DNA from: an uncultured Afifella sp.
GTDB taxonomy: Bacteria; Pseudomonadota; Alphaproteobacteria; Rhizobiales; Afifellaceae
Length of the DNA: 33,041 bases
Direction: 5' to 3'
Assembly (NCBI GenBank): GCA_945787495.1
Contig: CALZIL010000027.1
Coordinates: 1 to 33,041 of the forward strand
The notes under the pieces are model-generated. The model ran no database searches, was not told where the DNA came from, and worked only from the letters and a program-made list of their open reading frames with translations. The translations under genes and the position numbers were made by a program. The stretch's first letter is position 1. The number at the start of each line of letters is the position of its first letter. Of the stretch, positions 1 to 11,575 are shown in pieces.

Positions 1-194
1 TCATAGGTCCATTGGGTTGACCCGGCGGCTTCGAATTCGGGCGCGCTCTCCGCATCCGCCTTCAGGCAGACCTCGCCATCGACGACAACGGCGATAATTT
101 CGTCTTGATGGTAGATGCCGGCGCCGCCGAACATGCGCTTGACCGTTACCGGACCGAACGGCTCAAACAGATCGTGAAAATAGTCGGTGTCCAT
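1..194 (-). CDS. TfoX N-terminal domain protein (partial, runs off left edge)
   Basis: Sixty-four codons are visible from an ATG at 194; the rest lies beyond the window. The peptide begins MDTDYFHDLFEPFGPV and continues with KRMFGGAGIY and a DGEVCLKAD segment. This is the layout of the TfoX_N domain (small proteins related to the N-terminal half of the Sxy/TfoX competence regulator), whose biochemical role in alphaproteobacteria is not known. It starts 22 bases after the SufA-like gene on the same strand, so it is probably the distal gene of the SUF transcript. No link to competence can be claimed from this fragment. Confidence 0.75.
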   Translation of the reverse strand, partial: MDTDYFHDLFEPFGPVTVKRMFGGAGIYHQDEIIAVVVDGEVCLKADAESAPEFEAAGSTQWTY

Positions 195-216
195 GACCGG
201 GAGCGCGGCGCGTTGC

Positions 217-600
217 TTACGCCCCGGCGCGTTCCAGCGCGCTCGGATCGGCCGGCGTCAGTTCGACCGATTCACCGCAGCCGCAGGCCGAGGTCTGGTT
301 GGGATTGTTGAAGACGAAACCGGAGCGCAGCTTGGTCACCTCGTAATCCATTTCCGTGCCAAGCAGGAACAGGGTCGCGGCGGGATCGACAAACACCTTG
401 CCGCCATCCACCTCGACCGCGTCATCGGCCGGATTGGGCTCCTTGACCAGATCGACGGTGTATTCCATGCCGGCGCAGCCGCCGTTCTTGATGCCGATGC
501 GGATTCCTTGCGCCGGCTCGGCGCTGGCCGCCACGATGTCGCGCACGCGCTCCGCGGCGGCGTCGGTCAGTGTCAGAACCTGAAATCCGGAAACAGCCAT
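217..600 (-). CDS. sufA: SufA/IscA/HesB-family Fe-S carrier
   Basis: A 127-residue A-type carrier protein, which receives an assembled Fe-S cluster from the SufBCD scaffold and passes it to apo-enzymes in the cytoplasm. The three conserved cysteines of the family are present: C42 in NGGCAGMEY and the CGC pair at C106/C108 near the C-terminus. The length is close to the usual 105-125 residues. It is the tenth gene of the SUF operon, 76 bases after the DUF59 gene and 22 bases before the TfoX-N gene. The family (SufA, IscA, ErpA) is clear. The choice of sufA rests on the operon context. Confidence 0.9.
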   Translation of the reverse strand: MAVSGFQVLTLTDAAAERVRDIVAASAEPAQGIRIGIKNGGCAGMEYTVDLVKEPNPADDAVEVDGGKVFVDPAATLFLLGTEMDYEVTKLRSGFVFNNPNQTSACGCGESVELTPADPSALERAGA

Positions 601-676
601 TGCGTCAGCCTACCGTTTGTCCGTTAGCATATTCTATATGGTCGCTCATGACCGCCAAACCAATGGCTCGCCGGCC

Positions 677-1092
677 TCACCACCAGCCGATGGCGACCTT
701 AGCTTCCTCCGACATACGCTCCGGCGTCCACATCGGATCGAATACGACCGTCGCCGTAGCGCCCGACAGGCCCGGCACGGAAGTGATGGCGTTCTCCACC
801 CAGATCGGCATTTCACCGGCCACCGGACAGCCCGGCGCCGTCAGTGTCATGTCGACATTGACGTGGCGGTCGTCATCAATTTCAACCTTGTAGATCAGGC
901 CAAGCTCATAGATGTCGGCCGGAATTTCCGGGTCATAGACGCTCTTCAGCGCGGCGACGATTTCGCCCGTCAGCCGCTCCAATTCGTCGGGCGGAATGGA
1001 AGACGCCTCGAAATCAGCGGCATTGGGCGCCGGATCAGCCTGCGGACCGGTGCTTGCAGCTTCTGGTGTCGTCGTATCGGTCATGGTCTTGC

Positions 1093-1096
<4 letters not shown>
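677..1096 (-). CDS. sufT: SufT-like DUF59 (MIP18 family) Fe-S assembly protein
   Basis: A 139-residue protein with a low-complexity N-terminus of about 40 residues and then a DUF59/MIP18 domain. That domain carries the typical YDPEIPADIYELGLIY and TLTAPGCPVAGEMP segments; the second contains the conserved cysteine. Relatives take part in Fe-S cluster maturation, often as the SufT-type gene of Gram-negative SUF operons. The start at 1096 forms an ATGA overlap with the sufS stop, so translation is probably coupled. An internal ATG four codons later is an alternative start. The function is inferred from family and context. Confidence 0.87.
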
Positions 1097-2869
<1,773 letters not shown>

Positions 2870-2873
<4 letters not shown>

Positions 2874-4188
2874 GCCGCCTCCGCGACGCCGAGCCAGCGG
2901 CGAGTGCGCGCCTCCAGGACATCGATGATCGCCTCGTCGCCGATCTGTTCGATCGCCTCGGCGAGAAACGCCTGGACGAGAAGTTGCTGCGCGGTTTTGG
3001 CGTCGATGCCGCGCGAGCGCAGGAAGAACAGCATGTCCTCATCAATCTGGCCGCAAGTGGCGCCATGCGCGCACTGCACGTCGTCGGCGAAAATCTCCAG
3101 CTCCGGCTTGTTGGCAAACTCAGCCCGCTCCGAAAGCAGCAGCGCCTGGCTCATCATCTGGCCATCAGTCTTCTGGGCCGCCTGACGGACGGTGATTTTT
3201 CCCTGAAAGACACCCTTGGCCTCGCCGTCGATGGCAGCCTTGAAAAACTCACGGCTGAGGCCGCCGGGCACGGCGTGGTCGAGGACCAGGGTGGTGTCGA
3301 TATGCTGGCTGCCGCGGGCGATCGTCGTACCGCGTATATTGGAGATGGCGTCCTCGCCGTCGAAGGCCATGCGGATTTCAGAGCGCGCCACGGCGCTGCC
3401 GGCGCCGAAGATGAACGGATCGAACACCGCGCCGGCCTCAAGACGCGGCAGGATCAGGCCGAGATGGAAGGCTTCATCGCCCTCCTCCTGCGCCTTGATC
3501 CAATTCAGCCTGGCGCCCTCGGCGACGCGAATCTCGGCGACGATATTGGTCTGGTAGGCAACGCCATCGGGGCCGGCGTAGGTTTGCAGGATCGTCGCCT
3601 CGGCGCCGGCTTCCACGGCGACCTGATGGCGCAAAGTCTGCAGGCCGGGTTCATCGCCGGCAAACAAAGTGACGATTTCCAGCGGCCGGGCGAGCTTTGC
3701 GCCTTCCTTAATGCGGATCGCCGCGCCATCGCCGACAAAGGCGCTGTTGAGCGCCAACACCGGAGCATTGGCCGGATCAGCAAGGTCGTAGCGGTCCAGA
3801 ATGGCGCCGCCGTCGGCCAGAAAACGGCCGAGCGAGGCAAATTCCACCGCATCGCCAAGGCCGGAGGTTTCAGACAAGGACGGCACAAAATGGCCGTTGA
3901 CGAAGACGATACGGTCGCGCTCGATGCCGTCAAAAAGATCGGCGCGGGTCATGGCGCTTGCCGCCACCTCGGGAGCGGCTGGCGCGGCCGGCGCCGGCGC
4001 ATCGGCCATCAAGGCGCGCAGATCGGTATATTTCCAGTCCTCGATACGCCGGTGCGGCAGACCCTTTTGCGCAAACGCGCCAAAGGCGTCGGCCCGGATA
4101 TCGCGCATCGGGTCGTCCGCCGGCAGAGACGCGAAATGGCCGGCGAAGGCATCCTCGGCCCGGGTTTTGATCAGGCCCTTATCGGCCA

Positions 4189-4189
<1 letters not shown>
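2870..4189 (-). CDS. sufD: SufD, SufBCD scaffold subunit
   Basis: A 439-residue protein starting MADKGLIKTRAEDAF. SufD pairs with SufB and two SufC ATPases in the cytosolic scaffold on which Fe-S clusters are built. The C-terminal half has the SufB/SufD beta-helix core. The segment CAHGATCGQIDEDMLF (histidine near residue 375) corresponds to the functional histidine region of E. coli SufD, followed by FFLRSRGID. The ATG at 4189 shares one base with the sufC stop (TGATG). The stop overlaps the VOC start as ATGA. The frame is open far upstream of 4189, but that stretch overlaps sufC and shows no SufD-like sequence. Confidence 0.95.
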
Positions 4190-4944
<755 letters not shown>

Positions 4945-4991
4945 TGATAATTCCAATTTCCCTGGGATCGGTGATCGCGGTCCCCATTGAT

Positions 4992-5309
4992 CTAGTAGCT
5001 GCGGCTTTCCCGCAATTCATAGTGCTGCGAACGCTGATCGAAACGCTTGAGCACCTTTCGCGCGGCGTCCGGCACATAGCTGGCCTCGTAATCTTCGCCG
5101 ACAAATGCCTTGACCGCATCCAGTGTGTTGAAACGCATGACCGTGATGAACTCGTCCTCATCACCGACACGTCGGCGCAGCAGATCGATCCCCTTGAATC
5201 CCTTGATGCCCTTCGATTCGATGCCGCCAAAGATCTCGGACTTCAGCAGTGCCTCATAGGCATCACCGTTTTCCGGCGTCGTGTAGCCGTGCCAGATCCG
5301 GTAGATCAT
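4992..5309 (-). CDS. Small antibiotic-biosynthesis-monooxygenase-like (ABM, dimeric ferredoxin-like fold) protein
   Basis: A 105-residue single-domain protein beginning MIYRIWHGYTTPENGDAY. The pattern fits the dimeric alpha/beta barrel families (ABM or EthD/NIPSNAP-like): a first strand with IWHGYTTP, a KGIKGFKGIDLLRR turn, and EFITVMRFNTLDAVKAFVGEDY. Members range from monooxygenases and heme-degrading enzymes to uncharacterised proteins. No residue visible here fixes the activity. Its ATG forms an ATGA overlap with the cupin stop, and sufC follows 47 bases later. The family call is moderate; the function is unknown. Confidence 0.72.
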   Translation of the reverse strand: MIYRIWHGYTTPENGDAYEALLKSEIFGGIESKGIKGFKGIDLLRRRVGDEDEFITVMRFNTLDAVKAFVGEDYEASYVPDAARKVLKRFDQRSQHYELRESRSY

Positions 5310-5812
5310 TCTTCTCCGTCCCAGTAGTCGAGTGAACTGTCCGGCCGGCCGATATAGCGAATGCCGCCGGCTTGCAGATTGCTCCAGTCAGAGCGCGATA
5401 TCACCGCGAACTTGCCGGAATCGGGATATTCGATGACCTCGGTGTCGACATTGCTGGAGATGCCTAGATATTTCAGCGGCTGTGATCCGGTATTGATGAT
5501 CTGGTGGGCGACTTCAGGCCCGCCTGCCGGTGCCGCCAGAACATCGTTCGCCTTGACCGGATAGGTCTCGCCGCCGAAGCGGTAGGTCCCCTCACCTTCC
5601 AGAATGACGAACAATTCCTCGATGGTGTGGTGGACATGATAGGGAAACGCCTTCTTGCCCGGTTCGACGACATGCAGCATGCAGCCGATCCCAGTCGACC
5701 CGATCATGTCGCCGAAGCTGCCGATTTTCGCCGCAAATGCATCGCCGTGACCGTGGTCGCGCAGTGGCACATCGTCGAGGTTGACGACGGGTTTTGTCAT
5801 GACGTCCGTCAT
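5306..5812 (-). CDS. Cupin-domain protein inside the SUF operon
   Basis: A 168-residue protein with one conserved-barrel cupin domain. Cupin motif 1 is complete: H59, H61 and E66 in YHVHHTIEELFVILEG. Motif 2 follows with P100-region residues, H103 and N107 in EVAHQIIN. A mononuclear metal site (Fe, Mn, Ni or Zn) is therefore likely. The C-terminus (IRYIGRPDSSLDYWDGEE) resembles sugar-phosphate or uncharacterised cupins, but no substrate can be named. The start shares one base with the sufB stop (TGATG) and the stop overlaps the ABM gene as ATGA, so its synthesis is tied to SufB. It does not belong to the standard SUF set. Confidence 0.88.
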   Translation of the reverse strand: MTDVMTKPVVNLDDVPLRDHGHGDAFAAKIGSFGDMIGSTGIGCMLHVVEPGKKAFPYHVHHTIEELFVILEGEGTYRFGGETYPVKANDVLAAPAGGPEVAHQIINTGSQPLKYLGISSNVDTEVIEYPDSGKFAVISRSDWSNLQAGGIRYIGRPDSSLDYWDGEE

Positions 5813-7329
5813 CAGCCGACACTTCCTTCCAGCGAGATGCCGATCAGCCGCTGAGTCTCGGCCATGAATTCCATCGGCAGCTTCTGGATGACCTCGCGGG
5901 CGAAACCGTTGACGATCAGCGCCACGGCCTCCTCCTCGCTCATGCCGCGCTGGACGCAGTAGAACATCTGGTCGTCGGAGATTTTCGACGTCGTTGCCTC
6001 GTGCTCAAAGACCGCCGAAGCGTTTTTCGATTCAATGTAAGGGATCGTATGGGCGCCGCACTGGTCACCGATCAACAGCGAGTCGCACTGGGTGTAGTTG
6101 CGCGCGCCCGACGCCCGGCGATTGGCGGAAACCAGGCCGCGATAGGTGTTGCTGGAATCGCCGGCGGAAATGCCCTTGGAGATGATCCGGCTTTTGGTGT
6201 TCTTGCCCAGATGGATCATCTTGGTGCCGGAATCGACCTGCTGGCGGCCATTGGAAATGGCGATGGAATAGAACTCGCCCTCCGAATTGTCACCGCGCAG
6301 GATGCAGGAGGGGTATTTCCAGGTAATCGCTGAACCGGTCTCGACCTGGGTCCAGGAAATCTTGGCGTTCTTGCCGCGGCAGTCGCCGCGCTTGGTAACG
6401 AAATTGTAGACGCCGCCCTTGCCGTCCTTGTCGCCCGGATACCAGTTCTGGACGGTGGAATATTTGATCTCCGCATCGTCCAGCGCGATCAGCTCCACCA
6501 CCGCGGCATGCAATTGGTTCTCGTCGCGCATCGGCGCCGTGCAGCCTTCCAGATAGGAGACATAGGAGCCTTCATCGGCGATGATCAGCGTGCGCTCGAA
6601 CTGGCCGGTATTGCGCTCGTTGATACGGAAATAGGTCGATAATTCCATCGGGCAGCGCACGCCCTTGGGAATGTAGACGAAGGAGCCGTCCGAATAGACC
6701 GCCGAATTGAGCGTGGCGAAGAAATTGTCGGTGACCGGCACCACCGAACCGAGATATTTTTTCACCAGATCGGGATGTTCGCGCACGGCTTCGGAAATCG
6801 GCATGAAAATGACGCCGGCCTTGGCGAGTTCTTCCTTGAAGGTCGTGACGATCGAAACGGAATCGAAGATGGCATCGACGGCAACCTTGCCGGAAGCGTA
6901 TTCGACACCGTCCAACTCCTGTTGGCTAGGCTCGTCCTGCTTGCGCACGCCAGCGAGGATTTCCTGCTCTTTCAGCGGGATGCCGAGCTTTTCGTAAGTC
7001 GCCAGGATCTCCGGATCGATTTCGTCAAGGCTGTTCGGTCCGCTCATCGATTTGGGCGCGGAAAAATAATAAAGGTCCTGATAGTCGATCTTCGGATAAT
7101 GGACGCGTGCCCAGTCCGGCTCGGCGAGGGTCTTCCAGCGGCGGAACGCCTCAAGCCGCCATTCGGTCAGCCATTCCGGCTCGTCGTTCTTGGCGGAAAT
7201 AAAGCGGACGATGTCCTCATTGAGGCCCTTGGGCGCCTTTTCCGATTCGATATCCGTCTCAAAGCCGTACTTGTACTTGTCGACGTCAATCGCCTTGACC
7301 TGTTCAATGGTTTCCTGAACAGCTGGCAT
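5812..7329 (-). CDS. sufB: SufB, SufBCD scaffold subunit
   Basis: A 505-residue SufB, the main scaffold protein on which sulfide and iron are assembled. It starts [16 protein letters not shown] with a strong AAGGAGG ribosome site nine bases upstream. The C-terminal core contains [11 protein letters not shown], whose cysteine (residue 415) matches the sulfur-accepting cysteine of E. coli SufB. It then continues with GAHTIPYIE and [14 protein letters not shown]. The length and motifs are normal. It is the second gene of the operon, 51 bases after the IscS-like gene, and is followed with a one-base overlap by the cupin gene. Confidence 0.97.
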   Translation of the reverse strand: MPAVQETIEQVKAIDVDKYKYGFETDIESEKAPKGLNEDIVRFISAKNDEPEWLTEWRLEAFRRWKTLAEPDWARVHYPKIDYQDLYYFSAPKSMSGPNSLDEIDPEILATYEKLGIPLKEQEILAGVRKQDEPSQQELDGVEYASGKVAVDAIFDSVSIVTTFKEELAKAGVIFMPISEAVREHPDLVKKYLGSVVPVTDNFFATLNSAVYSDGSFVYIPKGVRCPMELSTYFRINERNTGQFERTLIIADEGSYVSYLEGCTAPMRDENQLHAAVVELIALDDAEIKYSTVQNWYPGDKDGKGGVYNFVTKRGDCRGKNAKISWTQVETGSAITWKYPSCILRGDNSEGEFYSIAISNGRQQVDSGTKMIHLGKNTKSRIISKGISAGDSSNTYRGLVSANRRASGARNYTQCDSLLIGDQCGAHTIPYIESKNASAVFEHEATTSKISDDQMFYCVQRGMSEEEAVALIVNGFAREVIQKLPMEFMAETQRLIGISLEGSVG

Positions 7330-7380
7330 GTGATCCTCCTTAGCGGCTTCAAGGGCCGCCGGTTGGCCGTACTCTTGTCT

Positions 7381-8550
7381 CTATGCCGCGTGCCGGTCAG
7401 ACAGGCGTGCATATATCCTTTTCCATGCGTCCACCACATGTTCCGCCTCAGTCGCCGTTGCCGACGGCGCCAGGCTCATCCGGATGCCACCGCGGCGCAA
7501 ATCCGGCAAAACGCCCATCGCGGCCAGGACGTGACTGTCGCCAACCTTGCCGGAGGAACACGCTGATCCTGAGGACACCGCAATGCCTTCCAGATCAAAG
7601 GCAATGACGGCTGTCTCCGCGTTGACCCCCGGTACGGCAAAAAGCACCGTATTGGCAAGCCGTTCCGCTGCCGCACCGAAGATCACCGCCTCCGGCGCAG
7701 CGCGCTTGATGCCGGTCTCAAGCTGGCGGCGCAGATCGCCAATTCTGCCCGTTTCTTCAAGATGGTGCCCCGCAGCCTTCGCCGCAACGCCGAAACCGGC
7801 GATCGCCGCGACATTTTCCGTGCCGGCGCGGCGGTAATTCTCCTGACCGCCACCGGTCAGAAGCGGCGCCGGCTGCAACGCCTCGTCGGCCAGAATCAGC
7901 GCGCCGACGCCCTGCGGTCCGCCCATCTTGTGGGCCGAGAGCGCCAGCATGTCGATGCCGAGCGCCTTGATATCGAGCCGGATCCGGCCGGCCGCCTGCA
8001 CGGCGTCGCAAAAAATGACGGCGTCGTGACGCCTGGCAATCGCCGCGGCTTCTCCAACCGGATGAATCACGCCGGTTTCATTGTTGGCCAGCATCAGCGC
8101 GACAAAAGGCCGCCCGGCCTTGGAATCGTGATCGCCCAGCGCCCGCTCAAATGCAGCGAGATCGATGACGCCGTTTGCATCAACCGGCAGAACGGACACA
8201 TTGCCAGCTGCAAACCGGCCACCCGATAAAACGCAAGGATGTTCGCTGGCGCCGACATAAAGATGCGAGGCGGCAATGGTCTTGCTGCCGGACAGGAAGT
8301 GAGGCGACAGCGCTGTTGCAGCCGCTTCCGTGGCGCCGGAGGTGAAAATCACCTGGTCCGGCTCCGCACCGGTCAACGCCGCGACCTCGGCCCGTGCCGT
8401 CTCGATTGCGGCCCGCGCCTGGCGACCTTCGGCATGGACGGAAGACGGATTTCCGGTGTGCGCCAAAGTGCTCAGCATGGCCTGCCGCGCCACCTCCAGA
8501 AGGGGGGCGCTGGCGTTGGCGTCGAAATATATGCGCTGCCTTTCTGCCAA
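7381..8550 (-). CDS. IscS/NifS-like cysteine desulfurase (group I), TTG start
   Basis: A 389-residue PLP-dependent cysteine desulfurase and the first gene of the SUF operon. Motifs are YFDANASAP near the N-terminus, H104 in ASEHPCV, the cofactor lysine K208 in SAHKMGGPQG and the catalytic C331 in the SSGSACSSGK loop. The loop is of the long, flexible IscS/NifS type, unlike that of SufS. The start must be TTG at 8550: an in-frame TAA lies 18-21 bases upstream and no ATG or GTG precedes YFDANA. Because the operon's own sufS is broken in this sequence, this may be the only intact desulfurase here. Confidence 0.93.
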   Translation of the reverse strand: MAERQRIYFDANASAPLLEVARQAMLSTLAHTGNPSSVHAEGRQARAAIETARAEVAALTGAEPDQVIFTSGATEAAATALSPHFLSGSKTIAASHLYVGASEHPCVLSGGRFAAGNVSVLPVDANGVIDLAAFERALGDHDSKAGRPFVALMLANNETGVIHPVGEAAAIARRHDAVIFCDAVQAAGRIRLDIKALGIDMLALSAHKMGGPQGVGALILADEALQPAPLLTGGGQENYRRAGTENVAAIAGFGVAAKAAGHHLEETGRIGDLRRQLETGIKRAAPEAVIFGAAAERLANTVLFAVPGVNAETAVIAFDLEGIAVSSGSACSSGKVGDSHVLAAMGVLPDLRRGGIRMSLAPSATATEAEHVVDAWKRIYARLSDRHAA

Positions 8551-8645
8551 GACGTCAGACCACTCTGTTTAAAAGCCTTGAAATTCCTAGATCGTATGGT
8601 GTTTAGATACGCGCCTTGCGAAACCGCTGGCGCCGCCGATCCAGT

Positions 8646-8660
8646 TTTGAATAATTCCAA
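8646..8660. promoter_or_regulatory. Inverted-repeat operator candidate of the SUF operon (Irr ICE-like)
   Basis: On the minus strand the site reads TTGGAATTATTCAAA, a near-perfect inverted repeat with a 3-base centre. It lies a few bases downstream of the -10 element, over the expected transcription start, where a bound protein would repress. It resembles iron-control elements reported for the Fur-family regulator Irr in Rhizobiales, and nearly matches the site upstream of the catalase gene (30243-30257). The assignment to Irr is an inference. Confidence 0.5.
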
Positions 8661-8665
8661 ACTAG

Positions 8666-8694
8666 GTTTTAGGTAGCCAGCCAAAGCGTGTCAA
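8666..8694 (-). promoter_or_regulatory. Sigma-70-type promoter of the SUF operon
   Basis: Minus strand: -35 TTGACA (8694-8689), a 17-base spacer, then -10 TAAAAC (8671-8666). The -35 is perfect and the -10 matches four of six. The distance to the TTG start at 8550 leaves a 5' leader of roughly 110 bases with the operator at its beginning. Confidence 0.6.
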
Positions 8695-8743
8695 GAAATC
8701 CGGGACACACTATATCCGGAATGACAATGCGACAGGAATTCCT

Positions 8744-9397
8744 ATGCCGGAAGTGATTTTTGCCGGGCCGGACGGGCGGCTTGAAGGCCGCTACCAGCCC
8801 GCCAGGGAAAAGACTGCGCCGATCGCGCTGGTGTTGCATCCGCATCCGCGGTTCGGCGGCACCATGAACAACCAGATCGTCTATCGTCTTTTTTACATGT
8901 TTCAGCAGCGCGGCTTCACAACCTTGCGCTTCAATTTCCGCGGCGTCGGCCGCTCTCAGGGCTATTTCGACCACGGCATCGGCGAATTGTCGGATGCTGC
9001 GGCGGCGCTTGACTGGGTGCAGAGCCTGCATCCGGATTCACGCGGCACCTGGATCGCCGGCTTTTCCTTCGGTTCGTGGATCGGCATGCAGCTCTTGATG
9101 CGCCGGCCGGAGGTAGAGGGCTTCATGTCGATCGCCCCGCAGCCGAACATCTACGATTTTTCGTTTCTGGCGCCCTGCCCGTCTTCCGGCCTGATCATCA
9201 GCGGCGAACTCGACAAGGTTTCACCACCCGAAGCGGTCAAGACGCTGGTCGACAAGCTCAGGGCGCAGAGGGGTATCGTCATCGACGACACGGTCGTGCC
9301 GGGCGCCAACCATTTTTTTGAAGGCCACGTCGACACGCTGGTCGATCATTGTTCGGAATATCTCGACATGCGGCTGGCGGCACTGGAACAAGCCTGA
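8744..9397 (+). CDS. Alpha/beta hydrolase (dienelactone-hydrolase-like)
   Basis: A 217-residue single-domain alpha/beta hydrolase, divergent from the SUF operon. The catalytic triad can be assigned: S108 in the GFSFGSW nucleophile elbow, D157 in SGELDKVSPP and H190 in PGANHFFEGH. The oxyanion region is HPHPRFGGTMNN. This form is widespread and conserved in alphaproteobacteria, but its substrate is unknown. The ATG at 8744 follows ACAGGAATTCCT, an acceptable ribosome site. No membrane segment or signal peptide is seen, so it should be cytoplasmic. Confidence 0.9.
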   Translation: MPEVIFAGPDGRLEGRYQPAREKTAPIALVLHPHPRFGGTMNNQIVYRLFYMFQQRGFTTLRFNFRGVGRSQGYFDHGIGELSDAAAALDWVQSLHPDSRGTWIAGFSFGSWIGMQLLMRRPEVEGFMSIAPQPNIYDFSFLAPCPSSGLIISGELDKVSPPEAVKTLVDKLRAQRGIVIDDTVVPGANHFFEGHVDTLVDHCSEYLDMRLAALEQA

Positions 9398-9481
9398 AGG
9401 CGATACCGGTTCACGCCGCCGGCTTGGCTTGCCGGCCTTGCTTGCCGACCTTACTTGCCGATACGGCAGGCAGAACCGACC

Positions 9482-11476
9482 TCAGGCTGCGACGGTATGC
9501 CTGGACGGGCGGCCCGATTCGTTGGGCGTAGTTTCGGCGTTGCGCAGATCCTTTTCGATGATCGCCGTGACATCGCCTTCCGGAACCGGACGGCCGAACA
9601 GGAAGCCCTGCACGTGGCGGCACGAATTGGCCATCAGGAAATGTGCCTGCTCGACATTCTCAACGCCTTCGGCGACGACGCGCAGATCAAGCGATTCGCC
9701 GATATTGATGATCGACTGCAACAGACTTTCCACGTTGGAGCCTGAACCCAGAGCGTGCACAAAAGATCGGTCGATCTTGATCGTGTCGAACGAGAACTGC
9801 CAGAGATAGCTGAGGCTGGAATAGCCGGTGCCGAAATCGTCCATCACCAGGGCGACACCAAGCTCGCGAATCTCCTGGAGCTGGTCGAGCACGCCTTGCG
9901 ATGACTCCATCAAAAGCCCTTCGGTGATCTCGATACCGAGCCGGTGGGGCGCAAGTCGGGTCTGCCGCAGCACATTTTCAACGATTTTCGGCATGTCGCC
10001 ACGGCGGAACTGGGCCGGTGAAAGATTTACCGACAGGGCAATATGGTCCGGCCAGTACACCGCGGTGCGGCAGGCCTCATAAAGGACCCATTCACCGAGC
10101 GGAACGATCAGGCCGATTTCCTCGGCGACGGGAATGAAATCGGCCGGCGAGATAAAGCCGCGATCGGGGTGTTCCATGCGAAGCAGCGCTTCAAATCCGG
10201 TCAAACGCCGCGTCTTGAGATTGTACTGCGGTTGATAGTGCAGCGAGAACCAGTCGTTCTCAAATGCCTTCCGCAGATCCGTCTGCAAGGCCAGCCGCCG
10301 CTTGAGAAGATCGTCCAGATCGGCGGTGTAGACGCCAATGGCGTTGCTGCCGGCGAACTTGACCTGATGAAGGGCGACATCGGCGCTCCTGAGAAGCTGG
10401 GCGGCGCTGGTGCCGTGCTGCGGCGCCACGGCAACGCCGACGCTGGCGGTGGAGACGACCTCATAACCATTGATGTCATATGTGCCGGTCAGAGCGCTGC
10501 AAATCCGTTCGGCATACATTTCACCGTGCTTGACGCCGCTCAGTTCGGGCTGGATGACGGCGAATTCATCGCCGCCGAGCCGGCCGAGATATTCGGGCCT
10601 GTCGACCAGTTTGCTGAGCCGTTCGGCAATGTCGCGCAGATAGGCATCGCCCTCGGAATGACCGAAGGCGTCGTTGATCTCCTTGAAGCGGTCCAGATCG
10701 ACAAAATGAAGCGCCAGCTGCCGGCCCTCCTCGGCATGGCTCTCAAGCGCCTCGGTCAGGTTTTCCAGGAACCGGGTCCGGTTGGCGAGGCCGGTGAGCG
10801 TGTCGTGCTGGGCAAGAAATCGCAAATGCTGCTCGGCGACGCGTTTTTGCCGGGTGCGAATCCACAGGCTCGTCGCCGGCACGGCAACGCCCATGGCAGC
10901 AATGATCAAGAGCGCCCCGAGGATGCCAGCGAGCCATTGCAGATAGAGGGCGCGCCGTTGGGTGTTGTCGACGAAGATGTCGATTACGGCGAGAATGTCA
11001 CCCTGCTGGTCGACGATCGGCACAAAGGCTTCGGTGTAGAATTCCGGCCGCCCTGGCGGCGTGCCCTTGCGTGCCTGGGAGTAGACCTTGCCGGCAAGAA
11101 CCGGCGGCGCGAATTCGATACGCTGGCCGTCGGGCGCGGCAGGATCGCTGCCGCCGGCGGCCATGTCGTCGGAGACCCGCAAAAGCCGGCCCTCGGCATC
11201 ATAAATCTTGAAGCGGAAGATGTCGCCGCCGCGGAGCGCAATACTGAGGAAATCGAGATTGCGTTCCGAGGGCGTTTCCCCGGCCAGGATGGCGTCGAAG
11301 TCGGGCGCGTTTGCCAGGACATTTTCGGCCCATTTCACGGCGGCTGCCTCGGTATCTGAGCGCAGCAGACGTTCCGCACCGAGAAAGACGATACCGATGG
11401 TCGCGGCGACGACAACCATACCGGCAAATATCGATGCGATGCCGAGAACCCGGTCACTTGACGACGAATTACGCAT
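9482..11476 (-). CDS. Membrane-bound GGDEF-EAL cyclic-di-GMP protein
   Basis: A 664-residue sensor and signalling protein from the ATG at 11476 (an in-frame ATG at 11533 would add 19 residues). Layout: a transmembrane helix near residues 10-36, a periplasmic region of about 150 residues, a second helix near 178-205, then GGDEF (GGDEF at 301-305) and EAL (EAL at 429-431). Both enzymatic signatures look intact: RLGGDEF for diguanylate cyclase, and FEALLRMEHP, MDDFGTGYSSL and VVAEGVE for the phosphodiesterase. The RxxD inhibitory site before GGDEF is absent (DRPE is found). It may therefore make and break c-di-GMP, with the balance set by a periplasmic signal. The hydrolase upstream is convergent. 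Confidence 0.93.
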   Translation of the reverse strand: MRNSSSSDRVLGIASIFAGMVVVAATIGIVFLGAERLLRSDTEAAAVKWAENVLANAPDFDAILAGETPSERNLDFLSIALRGGDIFRFKIYDAEGRLLRVSDDMAAGGSDPAAPDGQRIEFAPPVLAGKVYSQARKGTPPGRPEFYTEAFVPIVDQQGDILAVIDIFVDNTQRRALYLQWLAGILGALLIIAAMGVAVPATSLWIRTRQKRVAEQHLRFLAQHDTLTGLANRTRFLENLTEALESHAEEGRQLALHFVDLDRFKEINDAFGHSEGDAYLRDIAERLSKLVDRPEYLGRLGGDEFAVIQPELSGVKHGEMYAERICSALTGTYDINGYEVVSTASVGVAVAPQHGTSAAQLLRSADVALHQVKFAGSNAIGVYTADLDDLLKRRLALQTDLRKAFENDWFSLHYQPQYNLKTRRLTGFEALLRMEHPDRGFISPADFIPVAEEIGLIVPLGEWVLYEACRTAVYWPDHIALSVNLSPAQFRRGDMPKIVENVLRQTRLAPHRLGIEITEGLLMESSQGVLDQLQEIRELGVALVMDDFGTGYSSLSYLWQFSFDTIKIDRSFVHALGSGSNVESLLQSIINIGESLDLRVVAEGVENVEQAHFLMANSCRHVQGFLFGRPVPEGDVTAIIEKDLRNAETTPNESGRPSRHTVAA

Positions 11477-11487
11477 AATCTGTACAA

Positions 11488-11504
11488 CCGGCTCGTGGAG
11501 CCGG
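11488..11504. other. Short perfect hairpin next to the GGDEF-EAL start
   Basis: CCGGCTC-GTG-GAGCCGG, a 7-bp stem with a 3-base loop, lies 12-28 bases upstream of the ATG at 11476. It is inside the frame if the ATG at 11533 is used. If the inner start is used, it would sit over the ribosome site. Confidence 0.5.
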
Positions 11505-11575
11505 ACTCCGCCACACGTATTGACCGGCAACATTGGCGAAAAGCTTTGACTTTACGTTAAGCTGCAAGGCCGGCG

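Noticed and set aside
9418-9436. GCCGGC hairpin between hydrolase and GGDEF-EAL as a terminator
   Set aside because: The stem is only six bases with no T-run on either strand. It may be chance in GC-rich DNA.
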